Source: a virus. Taken from it: a stretch of DNA of 64,000 nucleotides. The stretch lies in the IMG/VR virus record IMGVR_UViG_3300042691_027063, positions 1-64,000 of that record; one strand, written 5' to 3'. Made by a program: the position numbers and the translations under genes. The notes under the pieces are model-generated. The model was not told where the DNA came from, did no database searches, and was given only the letters and a program-made list of their open reading frames with translations. Of the stretch, positions 42,914 to 49,977 are shown piece after piece (position 1 is the stretch's first letter; each line of letters opens with the position of its first letter).

Positions 42914-43040
42914 AGTCTTTCCCTTTGTGTTTAGATTTTCTAGTGTAATCCTTCTTAGATTTCATTACACTATTAGGTTTTTTTGCAACCGGCTTCCTAG
43001 TCTTTGGAATCGGTATAGTCAGTTTAAATGATTTCTTCAT
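42906..43040 (-). CDS. 44-aa basic protein
   Basis: ATG 43040 (MKKSFKLTIPIPKTRKPVAK), then 'NSVMKSKKDYTRKSKHKGKD'. This Pro/Lys pattern ending in 'K-K-D-Y-x-R-K-x-K-H-K' recurs in unrelated phages. Overlaps the HNH start by 8 nt. The start lies in 'CTTGACAACCATGAA', a phrase repeated at 43339. Confidence 0.55.
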   Translation of the reverse strand: MKKSFKLTIPIPKTRKPVAKKPNSVMKSKKDYTRKSKHKGKDYG

Positions 43041-43045
43041 GGTTG

Positions 43046-43339
43046 TCAAGTCCTAAAAGCATTTATAAATGCTTTTTTATTTACAGCAACTGAACAAAAA
43101 GCCGAATTAGTACATCCTGTTATTCTTTTTACAATGAAAGTATCATCATAGAATTCGATAAATAGACCGTTACTAAATTTCCTAATTCTATCTTGACTAT
43201 TATAGTATGAAATAAAGCCCTCATTACCTCCATATTCTTTCCATACTCTAACCCTAGATAGATCCCATTTATCTGGATAATACAGTCTCCAGTCGCAACC
43301 TGAGAAAAAGCAAAGTAATTTAATTAGAAATAATTTCAT
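43046..43339 (-). CDS. Putative exported/lipo-protein
   Basis: 97 aa from ATG 43339 (MKLFLIKLLCFFSGCDWRLY), with a signal-like N-terminus and possible lipobox FSGC. The rest is aromatic and basic, mixed beta. Overlaps the upstream gene by 20 nt. Location in the envelope inferred from the signal only. Confidence 0.5.
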   Translation of the reverse strand: MKLFLIKLLCFFSGCDWRLYYPDKWDLSRVRVWKEYGGNEGFISYYNSQDRIRKFSNGLFIEFYDDTFIVKRITGCTNSAFCSVAVNKKAFINAFRT

Positions 43340-43742
43340 GGTTGTCAAGCTTTATGTTTTTTAAAATAACTTCATATATAGGTTTGTTTAGTTTTAACAT
43401 TTCTTTTTTCATATTTGCCGATCCCTTTGAATCTCCATCCCATATTAAAAGTAAAGCATCTGCATATTCTGCCATTTCTTTGTTCCTTATAGGACCAGCT
43501 GCTTTACCGTGTTTGTCCCATTCTGCAGGAAATTCTTTATATCTTCCAAAAAAATGTTTATCGTATACAGTTGGTCCTGTGCTTTCACATAGTCTCTTTG
43601 CTGCAAAATCTATTCCAGATGCCCCACCAGAAACAACTTCTGAAATTTCACAAACTCGTCCAGCTAAATAAAAATTTAAAACGTTATGTAGGAATGTATG
43701 ATGAATCTTAAAATTCCTACTTCCAGCAATAATTAATTTCAT
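43320..43742 (-). CDS. SLOG-family protein (YspA/DUF2493-like)
   Basis: 140 aa. 'KLIIAGSRNF' (first strand-loop), 'SEVVSGGASGIDFAAKRLCE' (G-G-x-x-G-x-D nucleotide-binding loop), 'FPAEWDKHGKAAGPIRNKEM' and 'ADALLLIWDGDSKGSANMKK'. Cytoplasmic Rossmann-like fold that binds nucleotides or nucleotide-derived ligands; the family is linked to NAD/ADP-ribose sensing or signalling. Phage role unknown, possibly handling of a host signal nucleotide. Confidence 0.8.
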   Translation of the reverse strand: MKLIIAGSRNFKIHHTFLHNVLNFYLAGRVCEISEVVSGGASGIDFAAKRLCESTGPTVYDKHFFGRYKEFPAEWDKHGKAAGPIRNKEMAEYADALLLIWDGDSKGSANMKKEMLKLNKPIYEVILKNIKLDNHEIISN

Positions 43743-43752
43743 AAATTATTTC

Positions 43753-43836
43753 CTATATAATATAGAAAATTACTAATATAATTATACAAATAACGAGTTC
43801 ACCAAGGAACCATTTATCTGAAAAGGATAATTTCAT
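43753..43836 (-). CDS. 27-aa membrane mini-protein
   Basis: ATG 43836 overlaps the upstream TGA (ATGA). 'KWFLGELVICIIILVIFYII' is a single membrane helix. Very short; support rests on overlap and hydrophobicity. Confidence 0.35.
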   Translation of the reverse strand: MKLSFSDKWFLGELVICIIILVIFYII

Positions 43837-44027
43837 TTCTTCTCCAAGATACATCTCTCAAGAGCTTTGTGTTTTACTAAATTAGTTTTATTATTTACAC
43901 AATGGATATATGATTGTTGGCATGATAACTGTTTTCTAGCTACATCATTAATATAAGAATATCTTGCGTTCTCATCGTTTGTTGCTGTTACTTGGCATAA
44001 CATAGCAATTGCAATAAAAAAATCCAT
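43833..44027 (-). CDS. Small exported Cys protein
   Basis: 64 aa (MDFFIAIAMLCQVTATNDEN ...), signal-like start and cysteines in 'ARKQLSCQQSYIHCVNNKTN' and 'ERCILEKK' that could form disulphides in the periplasm. TAATG-type coupling with the upstream gene. Unknown function. Confidence 0.5.
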   Translation of the reverse strand: MDFFIAIAMLCQVTATNDENARYSYINDVARKQLSCQQSYIHCVNNKTNLVKHKALERCILEKK

Positions 44028-44740
44028 TATAGTTTCTCCTTAATCGGATGATCATCTGGAAAATAAAGATTACATTGATTGTCAAAATCTCCAAATTTAT
44101 TCATTAGAAAATTGACAATTCTATCTGCTAACTTTGGACTTCTCATGAGTTTCTTAAGTTTGAATCCCAACATTACTGTTGTTTTCTCTTTTCGAAATAT
44201 AGTAAATAAGCTAGCGATGATAAAATACAAAGTCCTAATAAGCCCAGGTGACCGATTAGCACATCTGTAATAGAAGTATTGTTGTTCAGGGCGATGCCAA
44301 AAAGCAAGGCTCCAGATAGCTGGATACTTAACGACAGCGGTTCTAGGATTTTCTTCATTTGCTAAACCCTCATATGCTTCGATTACATCGTTGATTACAA
44401 GCTTGCGAAATGGAGCAGGCGTGAATCCTTCTATATCACAATACTGGAAGTAATTCTTTTCACCGAACTCAACAATATCAGCAGCGTATGTTACATCTAG
44501 TCCAGCAAGTCCAACATACTCATCGTGGCTGATTGGAATATGATATCCACCAGGATGACGAGAAATAGCTTTTTCATCTAAGCTATTGACTTCATTACTA
44601 ATAACTGAGTCAAATTCAACTGGCAGTCCAACCATTGATGCATAGAAGCTATAGATGTATGCATTGTTTGTTGGATATGGATTAGTTTCTGTTACTGGTT
44701 TGATATGCCATCTTCCATGTTTGTCAATGTAATTACTCAT
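44027..44740 (-). CDS. Hypothetical protein with aromatic core
   Basis: 237 aa (MSNYIDKHGRWHIKPVTETN ...). Notable segments 'DEYVGLAGLDVTYAADIVEF', 'YPAIWSLAFWHRPEQQYFYY', a hydrophobic helix 'LYFIIASLFTIF', and 'CNLYFPDDHPIKEKL'. It looks like a conserved membrane-associated phage protein, but no family is named. A second, hydrophobic ORF is nested inside in another frame. Driven by promoter 44758-44786. Confidence 0.55.
   Translation of the reverse strand: MSNYIDKHGRWHIKPVTETNPYPTNNAYIYSFYASMVGLPVEFDSVISNEVNSLDEKAISRHPGGYHIPISHDEYVGLAGLDVTYAADIVEFGEKNYFQYCDIEGFTPAPFRKLVINDVIEAYEGLANEENPRTAVVKYPAIWSLAFWHRPEQQYFYYRCANRSPGLIRTLYFIIASLFTIFRKEKTTVMLGFKLKKLMRSPKLADRIVNFLMNKFGDFDNQCNLYFPDDHPIKEKL
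44173..44358 (-). CDS. Nested 61-aa membrane-protein ORF
   Basis: Lies wholly inside 44027-44740 in another frame. ATG 44358 with GAGGG 8-9 nt upstream; 'LSLSIQLSGALLFGIALNNN' and 'DVLIGHLGLLGLCILSSLAY' form two membrane helices, then 'FEKRKQQ' (positive-inside tail). Composition is protein-like in both frames, so dual coding is possible, but chance cannot be excluded. Confidence 0.3.
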   Translation of the reverse strand: MKKILEPLSLSIQLSGALLFGIALNNNTSITDVLIGHLGLLGLCILSSLAYLLYFEKRKQQ

Positions 44741-44757
44741 ATTTTTCTCCTAATTGA

Positions 44758-44786
44758 AAGATAACACAAAGAAAAAGATTTGTCAA
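44758..44786 (-). promoter_or_regulatory. Sigma70-like promoter
   Basis: TTGACA (44781-44786), 17-nt spacer, TATCTT (44758-44763), just before the 44740 gene (AGGAG SD). Confidence 0.65.
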
Positions 44787-45100
44787 TTAGAATTTTTCTT
44801 TATTAAAATCAGATTATTATGGAAAGCACCGGCTTTTTCATTTTTATCTTTTCTTGCTTTTTGAATATCTTTTTTTGTGAAGTCCATAACTTCTATGTAC
44901 TTATCTAGAATTTCGTAAAGGTCAGCGAGCTCTTCTAATAATTCTTCTCTTGTCTTTGAGTTAATAACTTCGTTAAGTTCTTCTTGTACTTTCTCTATGG
45001 CATACATAGGGACACTGTATTTATCCGCAATTTCAATTTCCAAGGTTCTACCCTGTTCTTTTGCAATATCTGGAATTTTATCTCTAATTAGTTTTTTCAT
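44783..45100 (-). CDS. MazG-like nucleotide pyrophosphohydrolase
   Basis: 105 aa. 'MKKLIRDKIPDIAKEQG' and 'EKVQEELNEVINSKTREELL' followed by 'EELADLYEILDKYIEVM' is the all-alpha NTP-PPase core (E-E-x-x-E ... E-x-x-D). The C-terminal 'KARKDKNEKAGAFHNNLILI' matches the 'K-x-x-x-x-G-x-F-x-x-x-x-L' ending of the phosphoribosyl-ATP-pyrophosphohydrolase-like subfamily. Likely house-cleaning of abnormal NTPs or alarmone-related nucleotides. Confidence 0.78.
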   Translation of the reverse strand: MKKLIRDKIPDIAKEQGRTLEIEIADKYSVPMYAIEKVQEELNEVINSKTREELLEELADLYEILDKYIEVMDFTKKDIQKARKDKNEKAGAFHNNLILIKKNSN

Positions 45101-45183
45101 ATTACTTTTTTACCTAAAAGCATTTTCCACAAAAGCCTACCAATTACAAATCCAATAGCATACACGAATATTTCGTAGTTCAC
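45097..45183 (-). CDS. 28-aa membrane mini-protein (GTG start)
   Basis: GTG 45183 overlapping the upstream TGA, AAGGA 8 nt upstream; ends TGA overlapping the next ATG. 'NYEIFVYAIGFVIGRLLWKM' is a membrane helix. Double coupling supports it. Confidence 0.4.
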   Translation of the reverse strand: MNYEIFVYAIGFVIGRLLWKMLLGKKVI

Positions 45184-45368
45184 TTTAATTCCTTTACCTT
45201 AGATGCATCAATCATAAGCTTCAATGAATTATTAATTACTTCACCATTAGCTAAAGCTAGAACATCTTCAATTGCTTGACAATATCCTTCGTTATAAATT
45301 TCTTCTACGTCTTTCTTTGTGTATGGGAGAGAATACTGATATTGTTTGAGAACTTGATCTAAAGTCAT
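45180..45368 (-). CDS. Hypothetical small helical protein
   Basis: 62 aa (MTLDQVLKQYQYSLPYTKKD ...), helical, 'IYNEGYCQAIEDVLALANGE'. First gene after promoter 45405-45433; its SD lies in a leader hairpin. Confidence 0.55.
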   Translation of the reverse strand: MTLDQVLKQYQYSLPYTKKDVEEIYNEGYCQAIEDVLALANGEVINNSLKLMIDASKVKELK

Positions 45369-45373
45369 ATATG

Positions 45374-45403
45374 CTCCTTAGCCTCTTCATTGAAGCTAAG
45401 GAG
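45374..45403 (-). promoter_or_regulatory. 5'-terminal hairpin enclosing the SD
   Basis: CTCCTTAGC and GCTAAGGAG form a 9-bp stem with a 12-nt loop. The 3' arm on the - strand carries AAGGAG, the SD of the 45368 gene; the 5' arm coincides with the predicted mRNA start. Confidence 0.6.
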
Positions 45404-45404
45404 A

Positions 45405-45433
45405 AAGATACATTATAATTATTCGTTTGTCAA
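45405..45433 (-). promoter_or_regulatory. Sigma70-like promoter
   Basis: TTGACA (45428-45433), 17-nt spacer, TATCTT (45405-45410), located over the 3' end of the thioredoxin gene. Confidence 0.65.
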
Positions 45434-45754
45434 GGAGAATGTTTCATTGATGTGTTTAATTAGCTCTTCTTCTGTCTTTACTCCAACAATTCGACTTACC
45501 TCGTGTCCGTCTTTCTGAAATACAAGAGTTGGAATACCTCTGATATTATGTCTACTTGGAGCGTCTTTATCTTTATCAATGTCAATATCCTGTAACTCGA
45601 CTCCAGTCTTTTCTGCTGCAGCTTTTACAATCGGAGCCATTTGCTGACAAGGTGGACACCATCTAGCTGAAAACTTTAGAATGACATTCTTTGCATTTGC
45701 TGACATAGGTAAAACTCCTAGAAATAAAATTAATGCTAACTTCCTACTGTCCAT
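45419..45754 (-). CDS. Thioredoxin-like protein, probably exported
   Basis: 111 aa from ATG 45754 (GAGG 4 nt upstream). Active site 'LKFSARWCPPCQQMAP' (CPPC rather than CGPC), cis-proline 'IRGIPTLVFQKDGHEVSRIV'. The N-terminus 'MDSRKLALILFLGVLPMSAN' then A-K looks like a signal peptide with A-N-A cleavage. An internal ATG at 45706 with AGGAG 8 nt upstream would give a cytoplasmic form able to serve the nearby ribonucleotide reductase. Both products are possible. Confidence 0.8.
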   Translation of the reverse strand: MDSRKLALILFLGVLPMSANAKNVILKFSARWCPPCQQMAPIVKAAAEKTGVELQDIDIDKDKDAPSRHNIRGIPTLVFQKDGHEVSRIVGVKTEEELIKHINETFSLTNE

Positions 45755-46290
45755 ATAACCTCGTTGTAATCGTATGGCGGTAGCTTTTCTTTCCCATCCA
45801 CACACATTGCTTTATCAAGAAATCTAAGCCTGTACTGAGGTGCTATATGGAAATTGCCTTCTTCGCTTTTAATACAGTGATACATCTTCCAGTGAATAGG
45901 GTGTCTAGATAGATCGTACTTACCAACACAATCTATAGTAAATAGATACTCTCCTTTGATTATCTCTCCACTGAATAGCTTAAGAGACACTGGCATATAT
46001 AGTAACAAGTCGTATTGTATTACATCGATTTCGCTAGATATTGAATCCCACATCTGACAATCGTTTAAATCTCTTTTAACAGCGTTGTCTTTAAATGATA
46101 TAGCATGGGCAGGGAGTCCAGTAAAAAGCGCACCATCACCCAATAGAACCTGAAATTGAAAGGCTTGGTTCTGTATGCTTCTCACACCTACTAAATGTCC
46201 GACAGTAAACTCCCCATGTCCTGTCTTCTGACCAAACAAGAATTCATTCCTTACATATACTTGAATAGGAGGTAGATTTTTATTTGTCAT
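45736..46290 (-). CDS. Conserved-looking hypothetical protein
   Basis: 184 aa (MTNKNLPPIQVYVRNEFLFG ...), beta-rich, 'VGHLVGVRSIQNQAFQFQVL', 'LLLYMPVSLKLFSGEIIKGE'. No signal peptide or catalytic motif. Overlaps the thioredoxin start by 19 nt. Unknown function. Confidence 0.6.
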   Translation of the reverse strand: MTNKNLPPIQVYVRNEFLFGQKTGHGEFTVGHLVGVRSIQNQAFQFQVLLGDGALFTGLPAHAISFKDNAVKRDLNDCQMWDSISSEIDVIQYDLLLYMPVSLKLFSGEIIKGEYLFTIDCVGKYDLSRHPIHWKMYHCIKSEEGNFHIAPQYRLRFLDKAMCVDGKEKLPPYDYNEVIWTVGS

Positions 46291-46444
46291 TTTTAATTAA
46301 TAAAGCTCTTATGAACATATAAGCAGAAGCAAATCCAAGACCCAATCCAAAAAGATTAAATCTAGTATCTAGAAGTAGAATATTCCCAATGCAAAGAATA
46401 TATCCGCAGGTTGTGTAATACATTTTCTCTTGTAGTTTTGTCAT
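46280..46444 (-). CDS. 54-aa membrane protein
   Basis: ATG 46444 overlaps the upstream TGA; 11-nt overlap with the next start. 'YILCIGNILLLDTRFNLFGL' and 'GFASAYMFIRALLI' give two membrane helices. Function unknown. Confidence 0.5.
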   Translation of the reverse strand: MTKLQEKMYYTTCGYILCIGNILLLDTRFNLFGLGLGFASAYMFIRALLIKNDK

Positions 46445-46806
46445 TGGTAATCCATAAAGTAAACTCGTTTTGCTCCAGCTAAAAGCTTAAGCACATACTG
46501 ACAACCATCTTTAAGCAAGACAACTTCTTTTTCTTCTCCTTGCTCATAAATTGCAGCAACATCAAAAATCTCATCTTTCATCCTCCCAACTGCAATCTTT
46601 CTTCCGATTGATTTGTTGTAGTTATCCTTAACAGAACAAGCAGCTTTTCCGATCTTAGCTTCTAGCTGGTCCCCAAGCTGGAGTTCTTTAAACATATCTA
46701 CTGGAATTTCTTCCATGGCAATAGTTTCTCCACCTCTAGCGGAGAGTTCAATTTCTCCATCTTTTCTAAATCGAGCAAACCTAGCATGAAAAAATTGTAT
46801 ATTCAT
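46441..46806 (-). CDS. Hypothetical OB-like protein
   Basis: 121 aa from ATG 46806 (AAGGAAAG upstream). 'MNIQFFHARFARFRKDGEIE', 'ELQLGDQLEAKIGKAACSVK', beta-rich. Behind promoter 46824-46852. No family recognised. Confidence 0.55.
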   Translation of the reverse strand: MNIQFFHARFARFRKDGEIELSARGGETIAMEEIPVDMFKELQLGDQLEAKIGKAACSVKDNYNKSIGRKIAVGRMKDEIFDVAAIYEQGEEKEVVLLKDGCQYVLKLLAGAKRVYFMDYQ

Positions 46807-46823
46807 TTCTTTCCTTTTTAGCA

Positions 46824-46852
46824 ATCATATTATAGATTTAATTATTTGTCAA
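46824..46852 (-). promoter_or_regulatory. Sigma70-like promoter
   Basis: TTGACA (46847-46852), 17-nt spacer, TATGAT (46824-46829). Confidence 0.6.
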
Positions 46853-47029
46853 GTATTTTTTCCAATATTTAATTGTTTCATCTTTTATCTTGACATTTTT
46901 TTCTACAGCAATTAGTGTGTCAGATGCTTTTGAAAAATAACTGACTGTGTATTTGCCGTAGTCTTTGCCCTTATATCGAAGGTTTAATCTTACATAAAAA
47001 CTATTAATGTCAATGTGATACGTATTCAT
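46838..47029 (-). CDS. Hypothetical small beta protein
   Basis: 63 aa (MNTYHIDINSFYVRLNLRYK ...), 'KYTVSYFSKASDTLIAVEKN'. TAATG-coupled to the upstream 49-aa gene. Unknown. Confidence 0.5.
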   Translation of the reverse strand: MNTYHIDINSFYVRLNLRYKGKDYGKYTVSYFSKASDTLIAVEKNVKIKDETIKYWKKYLTNN

Positions 47030-47178
47030 TAAAAATCCTGCATATCTTGAATCCGTTTATCAATAAAAAAGATTTGGTTTTTAAAACTGATTCTTTGATC
47101 TTCGGTTAGATTATCGAATGTATAATAAAACAAAGTATCTAGTTCTTGTCTAAGGGTTCTCAGTTCGCTCAGTGTCAT
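47029..47178 (-). CDS. 49-aa helical protein
   Basis: ATG 47178; ends TAATG into the next gene. 'MTLSELRTLRQELDTLFYYT' and 'QRISFKNQIFFIDKRIQDMQ', helix-turn-helix hairpin. Overlaps the upstream gene by 29 nt. Confidence 0.45.
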   Translation of the reverse strand: MTLSELRTLRQELDTLFYYTFDNLTEDQRISFKNQIFFIDKRIQDMQDF

Positions 47179-47416
47179 CTTCAATCCTTTTGATCGATGG
47201 TTCCTTGTGCCAAGCTGATGCTCGACCGTCTATATTAAATACCACAAGACTGTCGAAGTTGTCAAACTTTACTGATAAAAATAATCCATTTGCTGAAATA
47301 GAATGAACCTTTCCTTCATTACCAAATAAGGCAATTACTCTGTCTCCCGGCTGAAAGGGCTGCTCTTTCTCTTGGTGTTTGTCTGATATTAAATCCACTA
47401 AGGTAGATTGTTCCAT
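47150..47416 (-). CDS. Hypothetical SH3/KOW-like protein
   Basis: 88 aa from ATG 47416 (AAGGA 7 nt upstream). 'FQPGDRVIALFGNEGKVHSI' followed by 'SVKFDNFDSLVVFNIDGRAS' is the small beta-barrel 'P-G-D-x-V ... G-x-V' pattern frequent in phages. Overlaps the upstream gene by 98 nt in another frame. Confidence 0.55.
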   Translation of the reverse strand: MEQSTLVDLISDKHQEKEQPFQPGDRVIALFGNEGKVHSISANGLFLSVKFDNFDSLVVFNIDGRASAWHKEPSIKRIEDDTERTENP

Positions 47417-47672
47417 ACATTGATCCTTCTGTGATAATCCGTGTGCTGTACATGGAGGAATCGTCAAAGTGATGACTTCTTTCATAGGGAATTGTATATG
47501 ATATCGATGTAAGTGATTCTGATCCTAATGGTTCGATGCGAAGTTGTCGATTAGAAGCTCGTCGAATCATTTCTTCTCGGTCTCTTCTTGACTGTTCTAA
47601 CCTTCTTTCTTCTGCTTCTCTTTCTTGTCTTCGATTGCGGAACATATTTCGAATTGCATTTACAAAAGGCAT
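47319..47672 (-). CDS. Hypothetical Arg/Glu-rich protein
   Basis: 117 aa from ATG 47672 (MPFVNAIRNMFRNRRQEREA), charged helix 'EERRLEQSRRDREEMIRRAS', then Ser/Tyr-rich C-terminus ending CLIW. Its last third is dual-coding with the next gene. Unknown function. Confidence 0.5.
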   Translation of the reverse strand: MPFVNAIRNMFRNRRQEREAEERRLEQSRRDREEMIRRASNRQLRIEPLGSESLTSISYTIPYERSHHFDDSSMYSTRIITEGSMYGTIYLSGFNIRQTPRERAALSAGRQSNCLIW

Positions 47673-47673
47673 T

Positions 47674-47736
47674 TTAAGCTCCAATATATCTTAATACCAT
47701 AATAAAGAAAACCAATACGATGATGTTTTTAATCAT
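47674..47736 (-). CDS. 20-aa membrane mini-protein
   Basis: ATG 47736 overlaps the lipoprotein TGA. 'MIKNIIVLVFFIMVLRYIGA' is a single hydrophobic helix. Very short; low certainty. Confidence 0.3.
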   Translation of the reverse strand: MIKNIIVLVFFIMVLRYIGA

Positions 47737-47855
47737 CGAGTTTGGTCAGAACGAACTGCTTCAATCCATTCTTTTTCTTCTTTGGTTAACTGCTCTGTTG
47801 TACTACAAGATGTAGTGATAAGAAATGTTACTGCTAAAAAAATTGGAATAATCAT
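47733..47855 (-). CDS. 40-aa lipoprotein
   Basis: ATG 47855, 9 nt before the RNR stop. 'MIIPIFLAVTFLITTSCSTT' with lipobox TTSC, then 'EQLTKEEKEWIEAVRSDQTR'. A mini-lipoprotein of this size resembles Rz1-type o-spanins or exclusion factors; no partner identified. Confidence 0.5.
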   Translation of the reverse strand: MIIPIFLAVTFLITTSCSTTEQLTKEEKEWIEAVRSDQTR

Positions 47856-47863
47856 AAAACTCC

Positions 47864-49717
47864 TTAAACGATTTCGCAAATTCCGCCAGCCGAACAAGCC
47901 AATTGTTCTGCGCGATTAGTATTATCTTCGAACTCCATTACCTTTGTCAAGTCAATTTCGTTAACCATCTTATTATATTTTTCAAAAGTAGCTTTGTCAG
48001 TGTCCTCGAAAGGTGCCTGTTGATAAACAGCATCAGAGAAAGGTAGGAGACTAACAGCAGCATACTGGAAACGATCTTCCCATAGTCGAGCTAGAAGAGT
48101 ATCAATTTCTTCTGGCTTGTAATTAATAGTGCAGCTTACGTTATGTGTATTCTCTCCTGATCTGTGACCAGGAAGTACCCAATTATTGTAGTAATGTTTC
48201 ACTCGATCGAAGAGACTAAGAGCTGACTCTTGATGACGAGTAATTGCACCTGCTGGAGATTCCTGTGGGATAGTAACTACAACGCCACTTGGACTAAAAA
48301 TGTCAGCCTCTACTAGCTCTGGGATAACTTTACTCAAATATCGAGCAAGTTCATCATCTTTATTCATTCGTACACGACGCAAGTAATACTCACTGTGGCG
48401 AGCGTGGATTCCCGAGCTAGACCCAAGAACGCAAGAAGCCGTTCCTTCAGGCTTAATAGCAGTAGTTCTTGCGGCGATATTGATACCAATTTTGCGGGCA
48501 TATTTTTCGTTGACTTCAAGTACCGTTCTAGCCGCAGCTTGGAGCTGATCGGCAGATAACCCGGGGGAATCCGCGATACCAGTGAAGGAGCAACCAATAA
48601 GTGCTTCTTGTTCAGTAACTGTTCTCCATCTTTCTGAAAGATAAGGGAAATCAGTGAAGCCAGCCTGGAGAGTTCCCAGAAGTGCGGCTGCATATACACG
48701 ATTGTGAAAGTCTTTGTCATTCTTGATGCCAGTTAGATTTGTAGTGGTAAGATTGCAGAACTGATTCGATCGAAGACCGATCTCTGCACATGGGTTTGTT
48801 CCCCAATCCATATCATTAGTGAATACAAAACCGGGTTCGCCAGCGTTAGAAGCAATACACATATCAAAAACGTGCTTAAACTCTTCATAAGTAACCTCGT
48901 GTCTTGGTAATACTGCACTATTGTTAGCTCTGGCTCTGTGAGGATGACGCTCCCACCAGTTACCATGCTTACATGTTAGCATATCATTGTCGTCTCTGTC
49001 GAATAAAGCGATAAGTGCTGCTCTACGAATACCTCCAGATAGTACACAGTCTGCAATCAGACAAATCATATCGTGAGTTTCTAGAGTTGTTAGCTTTCTT
49101 CCTACCGCTTTCTTTAGAATAGCTTCTACTTTTTCAAGCATTGCTTTAAGAGGCTCAGGTCCAGGAGCTTTTGCTCCAGTAGTTACAAGATAAGAACCCT
49201 TCTGACGGACTCTGCTGAAGTCAAATACAGGTCTAATAGCACCGAATAGATATGCGGAGATAAGTTGGTTAAGCGATTCAGCCCAGCCTTCAATGGAGTC
49301 ATGAACAACATAGATTCCTTCCTCTTTTGGTTGACGTACAGTAGGTAGTTGTCCTACGTGACGTTTTTGTACTGAATATCCAAAGCCAGTTCCTGATAGT
49401 AGTAGGAACAAAGCTTCCGCAAAGATACGCGGATATGTAATGTTTGCAAATGAACAGTTAAATAGTCGGACATTATTTCTAAAGATAGCTTCCCCTCCAA
49501 ACTGTAGGGAACGCATAGATGGCATTACGTTAAAGTCATGTAGTTGTTTACCAGCTTTAAGAATATCTCGACTTAGCTTTGGGTATTTATCAAGAAACAT
49601 ATGAAGGTTTCTATTCAATGTTTCTTCTAAAGTCTCTCGTCGATTCAAATGATTTAAATGTTTAGCGTATGTACGATATGCAACAATTTCTGACAATAGA
49701 CGATTAGACTTATTCAC
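47864..49717 (-). CDS. Class II (B12-dependent) ribonucleotide reductase
   Basis: 617 aa. 'LFLLLSGTGFGYSVQKRHVG', 'SGGIRRAALIALFDRDDNDM', catalytic loop 'WGTNPCAEIGLRSNQFCNLT' (Cys and Glu radical-site residues), 'TAIKPEGTASCVLGSSSGIH' and a C-terminal cysteine pair (ACSAGGICEIV) for re-reduction. Monomeric RTPR-like, somewhat shorter than the 700+ residue bacterial enzymes. Makes dNTPs without oxygen dependence but needs adenosylcobalamin from the host. A thioredoxin-like gene is 2 kb downstream. Confidence 0.9.
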   Translation of the reverse strand: MNKSNRLLSEIVAYRTYAKHLNHLNRRETLEETLNRNLHMFLDKYPKLSRDILKAGKQLHDFNVMPSMRSLQFGGEAIFRNNVRLFNCSFANITYPRIFAEALFLLLSGTGFGYSVQKRHVGQLPTVRQPKEEGIYVVHDSIEGWAESLNQLISAYLFGAIRPVFDFSRVRQKGSYLVTTGAKAPGPEPLKAMLEKVEAILKKAVGRKLTTLETHDMICLIADCVLSGGIRRAALIALFDRDDNDMLTCKHGNWWERHPHRARANNSAVLPRHEVTYEEFKHVFDMCIASNAGEPGFVFTNDMDWGTNPCAEIGLRSNQFCNLTTTNLTGIKNDKDFHNRVYAAALLGTLQAGFTDFPYLSERWRTVTEQEALIGCSFTGIADSPGLSADQLQAAARTVLEVNEKYARKIGINIAARTTAIKPEGTASCVLGSSSGIHARHSEYYLRRVRMNKDDELARYLSKVIPELVEADIFSPSGVVVTIPQESPAGAITRHQESALSLFDRVKHYYNNWVLPGHRSGENTHNVSCTINYKPEEIDTLLARLWEDRFQYAAVSLLPFSDAVYQQAPFEDTDKATFEKYNKMVNEIDLTKVMEFEDNTNRAEQLACSAGGICEIV

Positions 49718-49725
49718 AGTTCTCC

Positions 49726-49953
49726 TTATAGATATGGTTTAATTAGATAAGCAATTAGAAGAGCCGAGTTAATCCACATTCCAACAAATCCAAGCAAAAT
49801 AAGAACAGCTAATAGATTTGGAATAACGCCAGTTACCACAAATCCAGGCTTACTTAAATCAATCTTCAGTGCCGAGACATATAGAGTTAGTGCAACTCTT
49901 CCTCCATAATATAACACAACACTAGCTAAAGTTGCAAGTAAAAAGATATTCAT
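49726..49953 (-). CDS. Small membrane protein
   Basis: 75 aa; hydrophobic segments 'MNIFLLATLASVVLYYGGRV' and 'NLLAVLILLGFVGMWINSAL'. Immediately before the RNR gene. Unknown. Confidence 0.5.
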   Translation of the reverse strand: MNIFLLATLASVVLYYGGRVALTLYVSALKIDLSKPGFVVTGVIPNLLAVLILLGFVGMWINSALLIAYLIKPYL

Positions 49954-49977
49954 AATTCATTTTCCAATGTTACTTAT

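Noticed and set aside
44027-44740. Frameshift in the 237-aa gene to explain the nested frame
   Set aside because: Both ends and the middle of the long frame look protein-like (WHRPEQQYFYY; LYFPDDHPI), so no frameshift is needed.
36592-49717. Internal same-strand ORFs 37077-37376, 48364-48720, 48733-48966
   Set aside because: Lie within well-conserved helicase and RNR domains; no support besides open frame.
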